The notes under the pieces were generated by a model, which did no database searches, had not been told where the DNA came from, and was given only the letters and a program-made list of their open reading frames with translations. A DNA stretch of 64,000 nucleotides from Dugong dugon (lineage: Eukaryota > Chordata > Mammalia > Sirenia > Dugongidae). The translations under genes and the position numbers were made by a program. Location of the stretch: positions 92,401,234 to 92,465,233 of the forward strand of contig CM057462.1 of assembly GCA_030035585.1 (NCBI GenBank), in the 5' to 3' direction. This document shows, piece after piece, positions 46,046-56,699 of this stretch (position 1 is its first letter; each line of letters starts with the position of its first letter).

Positions 46046-46744
46046 TGTATATTTATAAGAGGAGGTCACACTTCTATTCTCATGAGAAAATTGGGCCTCA
46101 GGGACATTAAATAACTTCCCCAAGGCCGTATAACCAGTTGGTTTCCATTATACGCACTTCTTTATGGGCAGAGACCAGACAGTAGGCCAGTTAACTACAG
46201 TTGTGGTTTAGCGCATTTTACTCAGTAGGAAATCACAAAATAGGTGTTGAGTGAATCCTAAATTCAGTTTATGTAAGTAAGTGCCACAAGAAAGGTCCAG
46301 TTTTGTGGATCTGGAAGGAGAGATGCCAGTGTTGGTTGGAATTACTGGGAGATCTTTCTGAAGGAGGGGGAGCTGGGGCTGGAGATCTAATAATACTGAC
46401 TTGTTTCCTTCTGGGATACAGCCTCTGGAGTGGACAGAGCCAGTGATCTGGGACACCTTAAGGCTTCCTGCTGCCAGGGCTGTGTACTGCCCAAGGCTTC
46501 ATTACTACTTTTGAGCTTTTCTGGAAATGTAAAAATCAGAATGAAAATGTGTCTATGTGGACACAGCAAAGAGGAGCAGAGGAAGAAATATAGAGTGTTC
46601 CGAAGGAAAATCACAATCATGGAGGCAACAGGAAATTAACAGCTAAAGTGTTCAACCTAAAAAAAAAGAGAGGGAGGGTACAACTGAGAATATTATCAAG
46701 GTTCCATTCACACGACTTTCGGCCGGACTTCTCAGTCTGTCTAC
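46046..46744. other. Intron with a MIR trace
   Basis: A reverse MIR core is visible at 46080-46145 (AGAAAATTGGGCCTCAGGGA). The rest is unassigned. Confidence 0.4.
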
Positions 46745-47085
46745 AGGCCCCCTCTAGGGTCTTTTCCGGCACCTTTGTACATGGGGGCTTTTGCCTGGGC
46801 TGTTCCCTCCCACAGGAACATCCTTCCCCTGCCCCTCAGCTAGCCATCCTTCCTGCTGGCTTAAATGTCACTTCTCTGACTCACAAGACTAAGTTGGAGT
46901 CCCACCTACTTGCCTTTGCAGCACCCTAGATTTTTACAGCATTATAATTTATAAATAAATATTTACTTATGTAATTATTATTTCTGTGGTATCTTCTCTA
47001 TCCTGGGTTGGAAACTCTTTAAGGTAGGATCTGTGGCTGGTTCACCTCAGCCAGTACAGTGCCTGGTGGCCAATTGAATGGACTC
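46745..47085 (+). mobile_element. L2 LINE 3' end
   Basis: CCTGGGCTGTTCCCTCCCAC, GGCTTAAATGTCACTTCTCT, GGTAGGATCTGTGGCTGGTT and CAGTACAGTGCCTGG follow the L2 3' order. Old fossil. Confidence 0.75.
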
Positions 47086-47210
47086 GACTCACTTTTAAGA
47101 GCCCTGGTGGTGCGACAGTTAAGCGCTCAGCTGCTAACAGAAAGGTTGGTGGTTTGAACCTACTCAGCGGCTCTGTGGGAGAAAGACCTGGTGATCTGCT
47201 CCGTAAAGAG

Positions 47211-47937
47211 TGTTGTTGTGTGCTGTGGAGTCAATTCCAACTCATAGTGACCCCCATGTGATGGAGTAGAACTGCCTTGTAGGTTTCCTAGGCTGTAATC
47301 TTTTTGGGAGCAGATCACTAGGTGTCTTAGTTATCTAGTGCTGCTGTAACAGAAGTACCACAAGTGGGTGGCTTTAACAAACGGAGATTTATTCTCTCGC
47401 AATCTAGTAGGCTAGAAGTCCGAATTCAGGGCACCAGCTCCAGGGGAAGTCTTTCTTTCTCTGTTAGCTCTGGGGAAAGGTCCTTGTCATCAATCTTCCC
47501 CTGGTCTAGGAGCTTCTCAGCACAGGAACCTCGAGTCCAAAGGATGTGCTTTGCTCCCTGTGTTGCTTTCTTGGTGGTATGAGGTCTCCATGTCTCTCTG
47601 CTCCAGTCTCTCTTTTATATCTCAAAAGAGATTGATTTAAGATACAATGTAATCTTGTAGACTGAGTCCTGCCTCATTAACATAACTACCTCTAATCCTG
47701 TTAATTAACATCATAGAGGCAGGATTTACAAGACATAGGAAAATCACGTCAGATGACAAAATGGTGGACAATCACACAATACTGGGAATCATGGCCTAGC
47801 CAAGTTGACACACATTTTTGGGGGACATAGTTCAATTCATGACACCAGGTCTTCTTCTCCTGTGGAGTGGCTGGTGGATTCGAACCAGCAACCTTTTGGT
47901 TAGCAGGCTAGCATGTAACCACTGCCACCAGGGCTCC
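47211..47937 (-). mobile_element. AfroSINE B, inserted in A and split by an LTR
   Basis: Reversed AfroSINE in two parts: 47211-47322 (GTGGAGTCAATTCCAACTCA to GAGCAGATCACTAGG) and 47845-47937 (CCAGGTCTTCTTCTCCTGTG to CACTGCCACCAGGGCTCC). Confidence 0.9.
47323..47844 (-). mobile_element. Solo LTR (MaLR-like) inside AfroSINE B
   Basis: A 522-bp block starting TGTCTTAGTTATCTAGTGCT and ending TTCAATTCATGACA, with TG...CA ends and the flanks CTAGG / CCAGG as a 5-bp duplication. Motifs such as TTTTATATCTCAAAAGAGAT occur inside. No open retroviral genes. Confidence 0.75.
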
Positions 47938-48036
47938 TCCTGTAAAGATTACAGTTTGGAAAACCCTATGGGGCAGTTCTCGTCTGTCACATGGGGTTGC
48001 TATGAATCGAAATCGACTTGAAGTCACCCAACAACA

Positions 48037-49062
48037 GCAACTACTTATTTTTACTACACCTTGTTCTTACTTCCAAGAGTCTGGGAGAACCTCAGTTTAC
48101 CCAGTTATCACTAGTGAGTAATTTAAAAATGCATCTTTGAACATTTCGAGCCTGAAAATCTCAAGGCTGTCTCTTCCAAACGGTGAGGAATCCAACCCTA
48201 TAATAAGATAGCCTGGACTAAATTAAACCTTCTGTGAGCTTTATTTGCAGGGGAACAGTGGGCAGCTCGAGAGCTGGGCTGTTTTCCCAAGGTGGAAAGT
48301 CTGTGATAACTCCGGGTTCTGCTGCCTGTAAATTAGGATCACTCTGCCCTTAATTGGCAACAAATTAAAATCTACCCCCTCCCCTTTACAGTCCTCTTCT
48401 TTCTCTTTTTTCACGTGCACTATGTTTGAGAGAAGTTGTGGAAAATACTAGTACCTTGCCACAGGAGAGGCACCCCGGGCTTGAGGCAGCAGGCAGGTTT
48501 GAGTTGTGAGGGGCCGGGCTGAGAACAGTGATGGTGAGGAGTGCTTCCTTCCTGCTCTGAGCATCCTTCTGCTCCCTCCCTTCTGCTCCTCCCTCCCCCT
48601 CCCCCTTTCTTTCTGCTGGAATTTTGGAGAAGGTCTTATCAGCAGGGAAATACCCACCAGGGAGCTCTTAGTCTCTCTTTCTCTTAACTACTGGAGGGGG
48701 AAATTCTCTGGGTTTTGAACTTGCAACCATTCTGAAAGCAAATGTGGCCAAAAAGCCCTGTGTCTTGGATTTCCTACAGCACCTCTTCATTAGGCCACCC
48801 CTACCTTCTCTCCCCGCCCCCCAGAGCCACCTGCTTCGGGTTGGATCGCCTTTTATTCAGGCAGGAAAAAGGAAAGGGAGCCTAACAAAGCTTTGGTAGG
48901 GTTTCTTGGGGTAGAGGCAGTGGGGGCTGAGGCAGTCCTGGGCTGCACTATTTCTTGCAGGAGTGGTATTTGGTCAGCATGCTCTTGAGGCCCACTGGGT
49001 GGCAGGCACTGGGCTGGAGGCCTGTGTTATGGACATCTTCTGAGAGCTCAAAGGCTGGCCTC
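48037..49062. other. Repeat-poor intron, possible conserved element
   Basis: No transposon recognised. Positions 48200-48375 look unusually orderly, with homeodomain-like words (CTTAATTGGCAACAAATTAA); regulatory function is speculation. Confidence 0.35.
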
Positions 49063-49222
49063 TTAGGGAGCCTAAACGAAAGGTTGGTTGTTCGAACCAC
49101 CAGCTGCTTCTCAGGGGAGAAGGGTATGGCAGTCGGCTTTGGTGAAGAATTACAGCCTTGGAAAGCCCTATTGGGCAGCTCTCCTCTGTCCTATAGGGTT
49201 GCTGTGAGTCACAATGGGTTAA
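49063..49222 (+). mobile_element. AfroSINE, partial
   Basis: ACGAAAGGTTGGTTGTTCGA to TAGGGTTGCTGTGAGTCACA; the first part of the head is lost. Confidence 0.85.
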
Positions 49223-49869
49223 AAAGTTACTGCAGTGCAGTAAGGGCAGTGGACACAGGTCTTGCGAAATGTGGAGGAGGCTCAGGGTTGGAGTGGAGAA
49301 GAGGGGGTCAAAAACGATGTGTCAGGGAAGGCTTCACTGGAGGAAGTATGTCTGGAAGGCACCAAACTATAACTCATAATTCAATTTTTAATAATATTGA
49401 GAGTAACGTATAGATTTATTTAGACAAATCAGTTCACAAAACTCTGCTCTCTGTAATGTTTGGTTTTCTACTGAGTGATAAAAAGAATTTCCCAGGCCCC
49501 TCTCTTGTCAGGCCTCTCTCTTTAAGCCAGCCCTTCTCTGGGGACTTCAGCTGTTCCACTGGGGCCAAAGCAGCCCAGAGTAGGGGGGCTGAGATCCCCA
49601 AGTCTTAAGTGTTGGGTGGGGTGGAGGCTGGGGGGTTTCAGGATCCAGCTGAAGTCTTTGCCTCCCCAGATAGCCGTATTTATTCTGCTAAGGTGGAAAG
49701 ACAACTCTGGCATCTGGGGTCTCAGTTTATTCTTCTCTACAGTGGGGGGATGTTCCTCAAGATGGTGGGAAGATTAAAGGAGTTGAGAGATTTAAAAGCA
49801 CCTTGTAAATTTTAAAGTCTTATCTGAGATTGAAGGGTCAGATAGTAAGCAAGAGTTTCTCTCTGTTTC
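49223..49869. other. Intron, nothing firmly recognised
   Basis: Trace of an old repeat near 49318-49350 (CAGGGAAGGCTTCACTGG); otherwise unassigned. Confidence 0.35.
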
Positions 49870-50235
49870 TTGGTGAATGGGTCCTTGAAGATTCCTTTAT
49901 TCATGTGGCAGGCATTGTTCTAGGTGCTGTGGATAAAGCAGAGAACAAAACAAAGACTCCCTGTGGAGGAGTCAGAAAATAAAACAAAGAAATATGTGCT
50001 GTATCAGGTGATAGTAAGTGCCAAGAACAATAAGCAGGGTAAAAGAACAGTGAGTGATGGTGGGGCAGGAGGTGTGCTATTGTATAGGGTGGGCTGGAAG
50101 GCCTCTAGGATAAAGTAACTCTTGAGCAGAGAATGAACATGAAGTAAGGGTGTGAGCCCTGTGGTTCTCTGGGGGGAAGGAGCCTTCCGGGAGAGGTAGC
50201 AGTGAGTGCAAAGGCCTAGAAGTGGGAGTGTGTTC
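49870..50235 (+). repeat. Old interspersed repeat, probably L2/MER-like
   Basis: GGCATTGTTCTAGGTGCTGT, AACAAAACAAAGACTCCCTG and AGTGAGTGCAAAGGCCTAGA occur in an order seen in many mammalian genomes; family not certain. Confidence 0.45.
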
Positions 50236-50264
50236 TCAGCTAACAATACAACAGCAATTGCTTG

Positions 50265-50400
50265 TCCTACCACTGGTGACGTTTATAGGGGCTTACTGTG
50301 TGCCAAAGAGTATTCAAGCATCACTGTAGGTAATCCTTACGACAACCATATTAGATAGTTCCTTTTATTGTATCCATTTCACAGATGAGGAAACTGAGGT
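50265..50400 (-). repeat. MIR SINE fragment
   Basis: GCTTACTGTGTGCCAAAGAG and TTTCACAGATGAGGAAACTG. Confidence 0.8.
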
Positions 50401-50539
50401 GTGTCCTCCCTACCCCAACCCCAGCAACAAATCATATATCCAGAAGACTGGGAAAGTGGGAGCTGCTCTCATTTACATGCGGATGTACGTGAAACAACCT
50501 TGCCCGGTGGAAAGAGAGTGCACGTTCTGGAGAGACAAC

Positions 50540-50675
50540 AAGTTTGGGTTTGGACCTGGCTGGCCATCATTTGCTGTGTAGTCTTGGGCAAGATGCTTAC
50601 CTGCTCTGAGCCTCAGTTTCCTCATTTGTAAAATGGGTAACAAAACCCCAGAGGATTGTTATGTATGTTAAATGA
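50540..50675 (+). repeat. MIR SINE fragment
   Basis: TGAGCCTCAGTTTCCTCATT followed by TGTAAAATGGGTAAC. Confidence 0.85.
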
Positions 50676-52029
50676 GAAATACAGGTGAAAGGATGTTGCG
50701 AACTGTACAGCCCCGTGAGAATGTTTCTTCTTCTCTTTCGTCCTTTCTCTTCCCTCCTCCTCTTGCTTCATTTCTTCTTGCTTTTCCCACTTATTCTCAT
50801 TCCTAGCCTCTTGCAAAGAGAGAATGAGAGAAAACTGGAAGTTTGCAACTTATATAAATTCCTCTCTTCTTCTTTCCCCCAAAATTAATTTTCTGCTAAT
50901 ATCACTGACGGTGACTTAACAACAGTATCTAGTTGATTTTGCAGACTTTTTTTCTGAAAGATTAAAGAACTATGAGGTAAAGTTGGTAGTGAAGATTCTC
51001 ACAGTTCCAAAGGAACGGCTTAAAGTCTTAGAAGCCCCAGGCTGGACTCTCCCATACTACCAGGCTACCTGTAGTGTGGAAACGCAGCATTTTATTTCAG
51101 CTTTCTCTAATTTCACTTTATGTAGATACTAGGTGCTCAGTAAATGTTGAGTAAGTGACCTCAGATGATTTTACCTATCAAATTATTTTTGCATCTGTCC
51201 CAGAGTCTGTGGGGAGAATGGCTAAGTCCCAGGGGGTTGAGAGAGATGGATATTATCATTTAGGGTAGAAAATGAGAAAAGCCAGATGAAGGGACTTAAC
51301 CCAAACTGTATAATCGGTGGATTGGAACATGAGCAATTTGGATAGCCACTCTTAAACCTGGTGAGACCTACTTTGCTTCTGTCACCATGGTGGTGGGTCA
51401 TTAGGTGCACGATTTTGTCACCCAGTATTTATCGAGCACCTACTATGTGACAGGCGCAGTGCTAGATGCTGGGAATTCAGTGGTGAACAAGACAGGTCTG
51501 GGTGCTTTCTCTTGAGAACACCTTTAGTAGATGCTCAGGATGTAATTTTTAATTGGAGTGTTTTCTGATACTCTCCCTGGCACCTCTGAAAGATACACAG
51601 AGGTGGTGGTTGCATCGGTGGCCACTTGCTGATGTTGGCTGGCAGGCATACACCCATCTAGCTGGCACCACATCTGGTGCCTGTGATCAGACCCAAGCCA
51701 CTGAGTCTGTGTTTTGTTTTCCCCAACGCATCATCAGCTTCCTGTGGTAAGCTCCATCTTGGCTCTGCTGCCTCCTCCCCTGGGGTTGGGATAACAGTTT
51801 GCTGGGGGACTGTAGCTAATCTCAGGAGGAGCAGAGCCCCAGGGAAAGAATTCTGTCTCTGTTGTGTGCACCTAGGATTAGGTAGAGCTGTTGCTGATAC
51901 AATTAGCTAAGGGCAAGGGCCCTGGGTTCCTGGGAAACAGGAAGTGCCAGAGTGAGCCTCCAGTTTGCTGTCAGTGAAGGGCTTCCTCACCGTCACTACT
52001 TCTTCGGGAACAGAATTTCAGATTGTTAT
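50676..52029. other. Intron, mostly unassigned
   Basis: A reverse MIR trace lies at 51420-51500 (CGAGCACCTACTATGTGACA). No other family or gene is supported. Confidence 0.4.
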
Positions 52030-52440
52030 GGAATCCAGACTTACTGGACCCATCGAGACTGGAAGAATCCCTGAATCTATTGCCCTGAGATAATCTTTAA
52101 ACCTTGAACTGAAAGCATCCCCTGAATTTATCTTTAAACCAAACAACAGTTAAGTTCAAATAGTATAGAATGTTTGCCTTGAGCATTGTGCTCTCTTTTA
52201 AAGAATTACATACATGAGATCAAGACAACAGGAACTCTAAAGCATAGCTGAGAAGTTTAGGGGCTGTGAGTCTAAGTTTGTGGTGGTGAAATAATTTGGG
52301 AAGAAATAGCGAGAACGGTGACATAACGTGAAGAATGTAACCAATGTCACTGAACTGTACTTGTGGAAATTGTTGAATGGGTGTATGTTCCGCTACATGT
52401 ATTTTTACAAAAATAAAACAACCAAACCAAACCATAAAAT
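52030..52440 (+). mobile_element. Dispersed repeat shared with 61.1-62.3 kb (SINE/RTE-related 3' body)
   Basis: CCTGAGATAATCTTTAAACC, GTAACCAATGTCACTGAACT and GGTGTATGTTCCGCTACATG align with the element at 61,100-62,340. It ends in an A-rich CAAAAATAAAACAACC tail. The other copy begins with a tRNA-Gly head; this one is 5'-truncated. Confidence 0.7.
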
Positions 52441-52559
52441 AACTTAAAAAAAAAAAAATACTGGCCCCAGAGTCAGTAGACCCATTTAACAGTGGCCTTG
52501 GCAAACCCCTCAGCCTCAGTGCCCCCATCTGTAAAAATTGGGATACTAACCATATCTGG

Positions 52560-52765
52560 AAGGAACCTTGGTGGCATAACAATTAAGCACTTGGCTGCTA
52601 ACTGAAAGGTTGGCAGTTCGAACCCACCCAGTGGTTCTGCGGGAGAAAAGACCTGGGGATCTGCTCCCATAAAGATTACAGCGTGGAAAACCCTGTGGAT
52701 CAGTTCTACTCCATCACATTGGGTCGCTCTGAGTCAGAATTGACTCGACGGCACGTAACAACAAC
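52560..52765 (+). mobile_element. AfroSINE in MIR
   Basis: Head GGAACCTTGGTGGCATAACA, tail GAGTCAGAATTGACTCGACG. AACCATATC stands on both sides (52548-52556 and about 52767-52775) as target-site duplication. Confidence 0.95.
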
Positions 52766-52774
52766 AACCATATC

Positions 52775-52980
52775 CCTGGTGATGCAAATGGTTAACATAA
52801 CGTAACTGCTAACTGAAAAGTTGGAAGGTTGCGTCCTCCCAGATGCACCTTGGAAGAAAGGCCTGGCCATCTACTTCCAAAAAATTAGCTATTGAAAACC
52901 TTACGGGGCACAGTTCTAATCTGACATACATGGTGTCCCCATGAGTTGGGATCAACTTGATGGCAACTGGTTAACTACCT
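52775..52980 (+). mobile_element. AfroSINE, second type
   Basis: CCCTGGTGATGCAAATGGTT, AGGCCTGGCCATCTACTTCC, TTGATGGCAACTGGTT. Abuts the previous SINE directly. Confidence 0.9.
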
Positions 52981-53100
52981 CAGTACCTTTTGGTGAGGAT
53001 GAAATGAGACCATGCTCATGAAGCAGTGCCATGTACTGAGTGCACATAATAGGCCATCAATAAAAATGTGCTAAGATTATTATTTTACAGGTGAGGAACC

Positions 53101-54899
53101 TGAGCCCACATTGGTTGTGACCAGAATTAACCACCCAGAGTCCCTCAGTGCTGGAGTCTGGAGTAGAATGCGGGTTTCCCAGCCTCCAGCACTGGGTCAC
53201 AAATAAACTGACTTCTCTCTCTCCCTGGTGGTGGGCCGCGGTGCCCTGTTAGCCTGGCAGCCCCCAGGGATAGAGACTGAGGAGGCACTGGGATACCTGA
53301 GGAGCAGTAGTCAGAGGCAGGAGGGTCTCATTCCAGCTAGACCGCAAACTGGACCACCCCAGGCAACATCACTTGAGGGTCCTACTTAATTTCCTCATCT
53401 AGAAAACATGGTGGTTTGACTGCCTCTTCCAGCCCTAAAATATTTTTAGGAAGCCCCTTAGAGGGAGCAGAGAGCCAGAAGGGAGAAGCAGAAGCAACAT
53501 ATCAATATCACATAATAATATCAGCTAGGTTTTGTGAATCCTGATGACATGCCAGGACTGTGCTGGGTGCTAGGGATACTCGGGGACCAGACATTATCCC
53601 TGTTTTCTGGGGGCTCTGAGACTGGGGGTGGGCAGTAGGGATGGGGAGAAACAAGTCACTGGAAGAATTAACAGTTCATTTTGATATGTGCGTTAGGAGA
53701 GATGTGCACAGTCACTTGTGCCTTAGATGAGACTGTCCTTTGATGTGGCGAGACTGCCTGTGTGTGCAGAGCCATCAGTATACAGAGCGACCGTGATTGG
53801 TGTTGGTGTACAGAGAAGGGGAGCCGACGCCCGTGCTTGCTGGAAAGTAGAGTTTGAGGTTGGGAAGGCAGGGCCTTCACACTGGGGTGGTGTTCAGGAA
53901 GGTTCTGGCAGGAAAGCAGGAGGGTTGGTCCAGGCCAATAGCTCCGGGGGGCTGATGGATTACATTCCTCCAGTTAGAAACCATTAGAAGCCTCGCTGAG
54001 AGAGGCTCTTGTGGCTTTGGAGCTTCTTGCAAGGGGAAAAGTTAGTTCTGCGTGTAAGTGTTACCTTTCTGTCCTCTTGCTTTGCTAGTGTGGTGAGATC
54101 CAAACCCCAAGTATTTTCCCTAAACTTGTTAATTTGAGTAAAATGCTGGAAGAGTAGAATAAGAATGCTAAACAGCCAAAATGCTCGAATTTTTCTTCCC
54201 TTTGAGGGTATGTTTTCTGCCCTTTTCAAAAAAGTCCTGTTGAAAACCCGGCAAACTTATGACTCCAGGTGGTGGATGTGACACGCAGGGGTGTATAGTA
54301 GACCTACTATGTCCTCAGGCTTGAGCCAAGCAATCTCATGAAGCAAAGTTTCTTGACTTCCCAAGATTGTTAAAATACAGTTCCAAACCACAGATTTCAC
54401 TTATTTGGAGTGATTCTGGACTGTGGGAGGGTGAGGGAGGCTTTGACACCATCCTGTTTGAACACAGACTGTTAACTGCAACTCTTCAAACACTTTGCCT
54501 GCCTTAAATGGTCTAGTGTAAAGGATACTCAGCAGCATAAAATAACCTGCTGATACTGGGATAAACCCCCTTATGTTTTCACTAAATATTGACTTAGAAC
54601 AATAGCTTGGTTTGAACTTTCTCTCAATAAACTAATTTTTAATTTAAAAAATGCCTGTAGTGAAAACTTAAAAGCCATATAGGTACAGAAAGTTTTGGAG
54701 ACATGGCGTGGCTGATCTGCAGGGAGTCTTCAAAGAAATGAAAAAGAGTAAAAAATGTATTCCTAGAATCAGAATATGCCTCCCTTTTTTCTCCATCAGA
54801 TTAATCCATGGGCATACATTGTTTTGAGTATCTTTTGTCTGCAAGATTGTGCTGGAAACTGAGGGACAGACCGGGATTTATCCTCTGTCCTCCAGTGGG
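53101..54899. other. Intron, nothing firmly recognised
   Basis: An old L2/MIR-like trace lies near 53520-53600 (GACTGTGCTGGGTGCTAGGG). No gene supported. Confidence 0.4.
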
Positions 54900-54937
54900 G
54901 AGATATGTGTGTATATATGTGTGTGTGTGTGTACATA

Positions 54938-55142
54938 TAATCAGTTACCATTGAGTCAATTCCGACTCATAGTGACCCCAAATATTGCAGAGTAGAACTG
55001 TACTCTATAGGCTTTTAATGGCTGTGCCCTTTTGGAAGGAGATCCCGAGGCGATTTTTCTGAGGTGCCTCTGGGTGGGTTCAAACTGCCAGCCTATTGGT
55101 TAGTAGCTGAGTGTTTTAACTGTTTGTGACACCCAGGGACTC
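54938..55142 (-). mobile_element. AfroSINE, second type
   Basis: TTGAGTCAATTCCGACTCAT to GACACCCAGGGACTC. Confidence 0.9.
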
Positions 55143-55176
55143 ATATCTGTGTCTGTATACATATACATATATATGT

Positions 55177-55339
55177 AAAAACCAAACCCATTGCCATTGA
55201 GTTGATTCTGACTCATAGTGACCCTACAGGACAGAGTAGAACTGCCCCATAGGGTTTCCAAGGAGCGGCTGGTGGATTTGAACCACCGACCTTTTGATTA
55301 GCAGCCGTATCTCTTAGCCATTGCGCCACCAGGGCACCA
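55177..55339 (-). mobile_element. AfroSINE
   Basis: AACCAAACCCATTGCCATTG to TTGCGCCACCAGGGCACC. Confidence 0.95.
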
Positions 55340-55444
55340 TATATATGTATATGTATATGCGTATTTGTGTGTGTGTTGTATTTGTTGGGAAAGGAAAATG
55401 AATAAGATTTTTTTCCCCAAAACCTTTTTTTTTTTCACTGGGGA

Positions 55445-55600
55445 GAGTGAGTGGCATCAGAGCACAGCAAAAAGAGCTCTGGACTGAGTTAACAAATTTG
55501 AATTCATCTCCTAGCCCTGCCTCTTAACTGTGTGACCCTAGAGAAGACACTTGGCTTCTCTGATCCTCAGGTTCTCATCTGCAAAACAATGGAGTTGGCC
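55445..55600 (+). repeat. MIR SINE fragment
   Basis: TTAACTGTGTGACCCTAGAG and CAGGTTCTCATCTGCAAAAC. Confidence 0.65.
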
Positions 55601-55614
55601 CAAGCTCTGTGGAA

Positions 55615-55760
55615 AAAGCATATCAACACCACCTAGGAGCTTGTTAGAAATGCAGAGTCTCAGGCACTTCTCCAAACCTACTGGATCAAAACCTGCATTT
55701 TTTACAAGATCCCAGGTGATTCGTATGCACATTAAAAGTTGAAGAAGCCTTGCTCTAAAG
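55615..55760 (+). mobile_element. MER5-type hAT fossil
   Basis: AGGAGCTTGTTAGAAATGCA, ACAAGATCCCAGGTGATTCG match the non-autonomous hAT family MER5. Confidence 0.75.
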
Positions 55761-55980
55761 AACCATTCCTACTCTAACATTTTAGTATTTTTAAAAAATA
55801 TTTTACATATTAAAATATGGTTATGAAGAATTTATCCAAGACTGGGCCAAGCATTCTACATGAAATGGACTTATGATCTTCTATCCTCCAAAAGTTTGTG
55901 CTCTGTGAGAGAAAAACCATAAAGGCAGAAACATGCACAAATAGACATTTAGTTCCAAATGGTATATATCCATGTTTCTT

Positions 55981-56179
55981 TCTTTCTTTTTTTTTTTTTT
56001 ACTGTATTCTTTCATTACTGATATTGGTGATTTAAATCCAGGTGGAAACAAGTCCTTTGGAAACCCTGGTGGTGTAGTACTTAAGTGCTACAGCTGCTAA
56101 TCGAAAGGTGGCAGTTTGAATCCACCAGCTGCTCCTTAGAAACTCTATGGGGCAGTTCTACTCTGTCCTACAGGGTCAA
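55981..56179 (-). mobile_element. Retroposed transcript fragment with poly(A) and antisense AfroSINE
   Basis: Poly(T) at about 55981-56000 marks the 3' end of a minus-strand retrocopy. It is flanked by ATATATCCA(T/C)GTTTCTT at 55964-55980 and 56180-56196, a 17-bp target-site duplication. The body has about 57 bp of unknown sequence (56001-56057), then an AfroSINE head in the opposite orientation. The source transcript is unknown. Confidence 0.75.
56058..56178 (+). mobile_element. AfroSINE, head half, inside the retrocopy
   Basis: GAAACCCTGGTGGTGTAGTA to CTCTGTCCTACAGGGTC; stops at the target-site duplication. Confidence 0.9.
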
Positions 56180-56329
56180 ATATATCCACGTTTCTTCTTT
56201 TTGCTTTGTGATTTAGTTTCCGACTATATATTAAGGACAGCTGTGGAGAGAGGGGAGGAATAGTTGAGCAGAGAAGGTGATTGAGGTGGAGAGGGCAGTG
56301 GTGTGGGATTCCTTAGCTGGCAGGTGGTA

Positions 56330-56610
56330 CAGAGCAGTGGGTCCCAGCCCAGGGCCCTCAGACTCATTGCAAAGGTTCTGAGAATCAAGCATTGTCAATG
56401 ATTACAAAAATAATGTTTCCTATTTTTCAAGTATATGTGAATGTTGCTTTAATTAATGAATAAAAATTCATAGTGATTTTTTAATATTCCGTATTTTCTT
56501 AATTAATCCTAAATGTTAAACCTATTAGATGGGAGGGAGAGTCTTTCATTTTTTGCATTAAAAGGGGTCCTCATGGTTGAAACCATTGGGAACTGTTGAG
56601 ATAGAGGATA
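56330..56610. mobile_element. Possible non-autonomous hAT element
   Basis: Ends GCAGTGGGTCCCAGCC and ACCATTGGGAACTGTTG are roughly inverted (CAGTGG(T/G)TCCCA), a hAT-like terminal repeat. The interior is AT-rich. Family not certain. Confidence 0.4.
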
Positions 56611-56699
56611 ATAATAATGATAGTGATGATGATAACTAATAAATGTTGGGAACTCTCTCTTGGTTCCAGGCACTGTCCCTTATAAATAAGGGCCTTAAA

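Larger units (their letters stand above)
47098..48036 (+). mobile_element. AfroSINE A, host of a nested insertion
   Basis: The 5' part (47098-47210, head GAGCCCTGGTGGTGCGACAG) and 3' part (47938-48036, ending GAAATCGACTTGAAGTCACC) form one forward AfroSINE. The join repeats a CTCC(T)GTAAAGA word on both sides of the insert (about 47199-47209 and 47935-47947), consistent with a target-site duplication. Confidence 0.85.
52485..53100 (+). repeat. MIR SINE split by two AfroSINEs
   Basis: Left part GCCCCCATCTGTAAAAATTG; right part GGTGAGGATGAAATGAGACC and GTACTGAGTGCACATAATAG. Confidence 0.75.
54900..55385. repeat. TG/TA microsatellite tract hosting two AfroSINEs
   Basis: GTGTGTGTGTGTGTGTACAT at 54918-54937 and TATA/GTAT units at 55150-55178 and 55340-55378 surround the two SINEs below. 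Confidence 0.8.

Noticed and set aside
47323-47844. A provirus remnant with genes
   Set aside because: Only an LTR-like block with no internal coding region and a 5-bp flank duplication, so it is at most a solo LTR.
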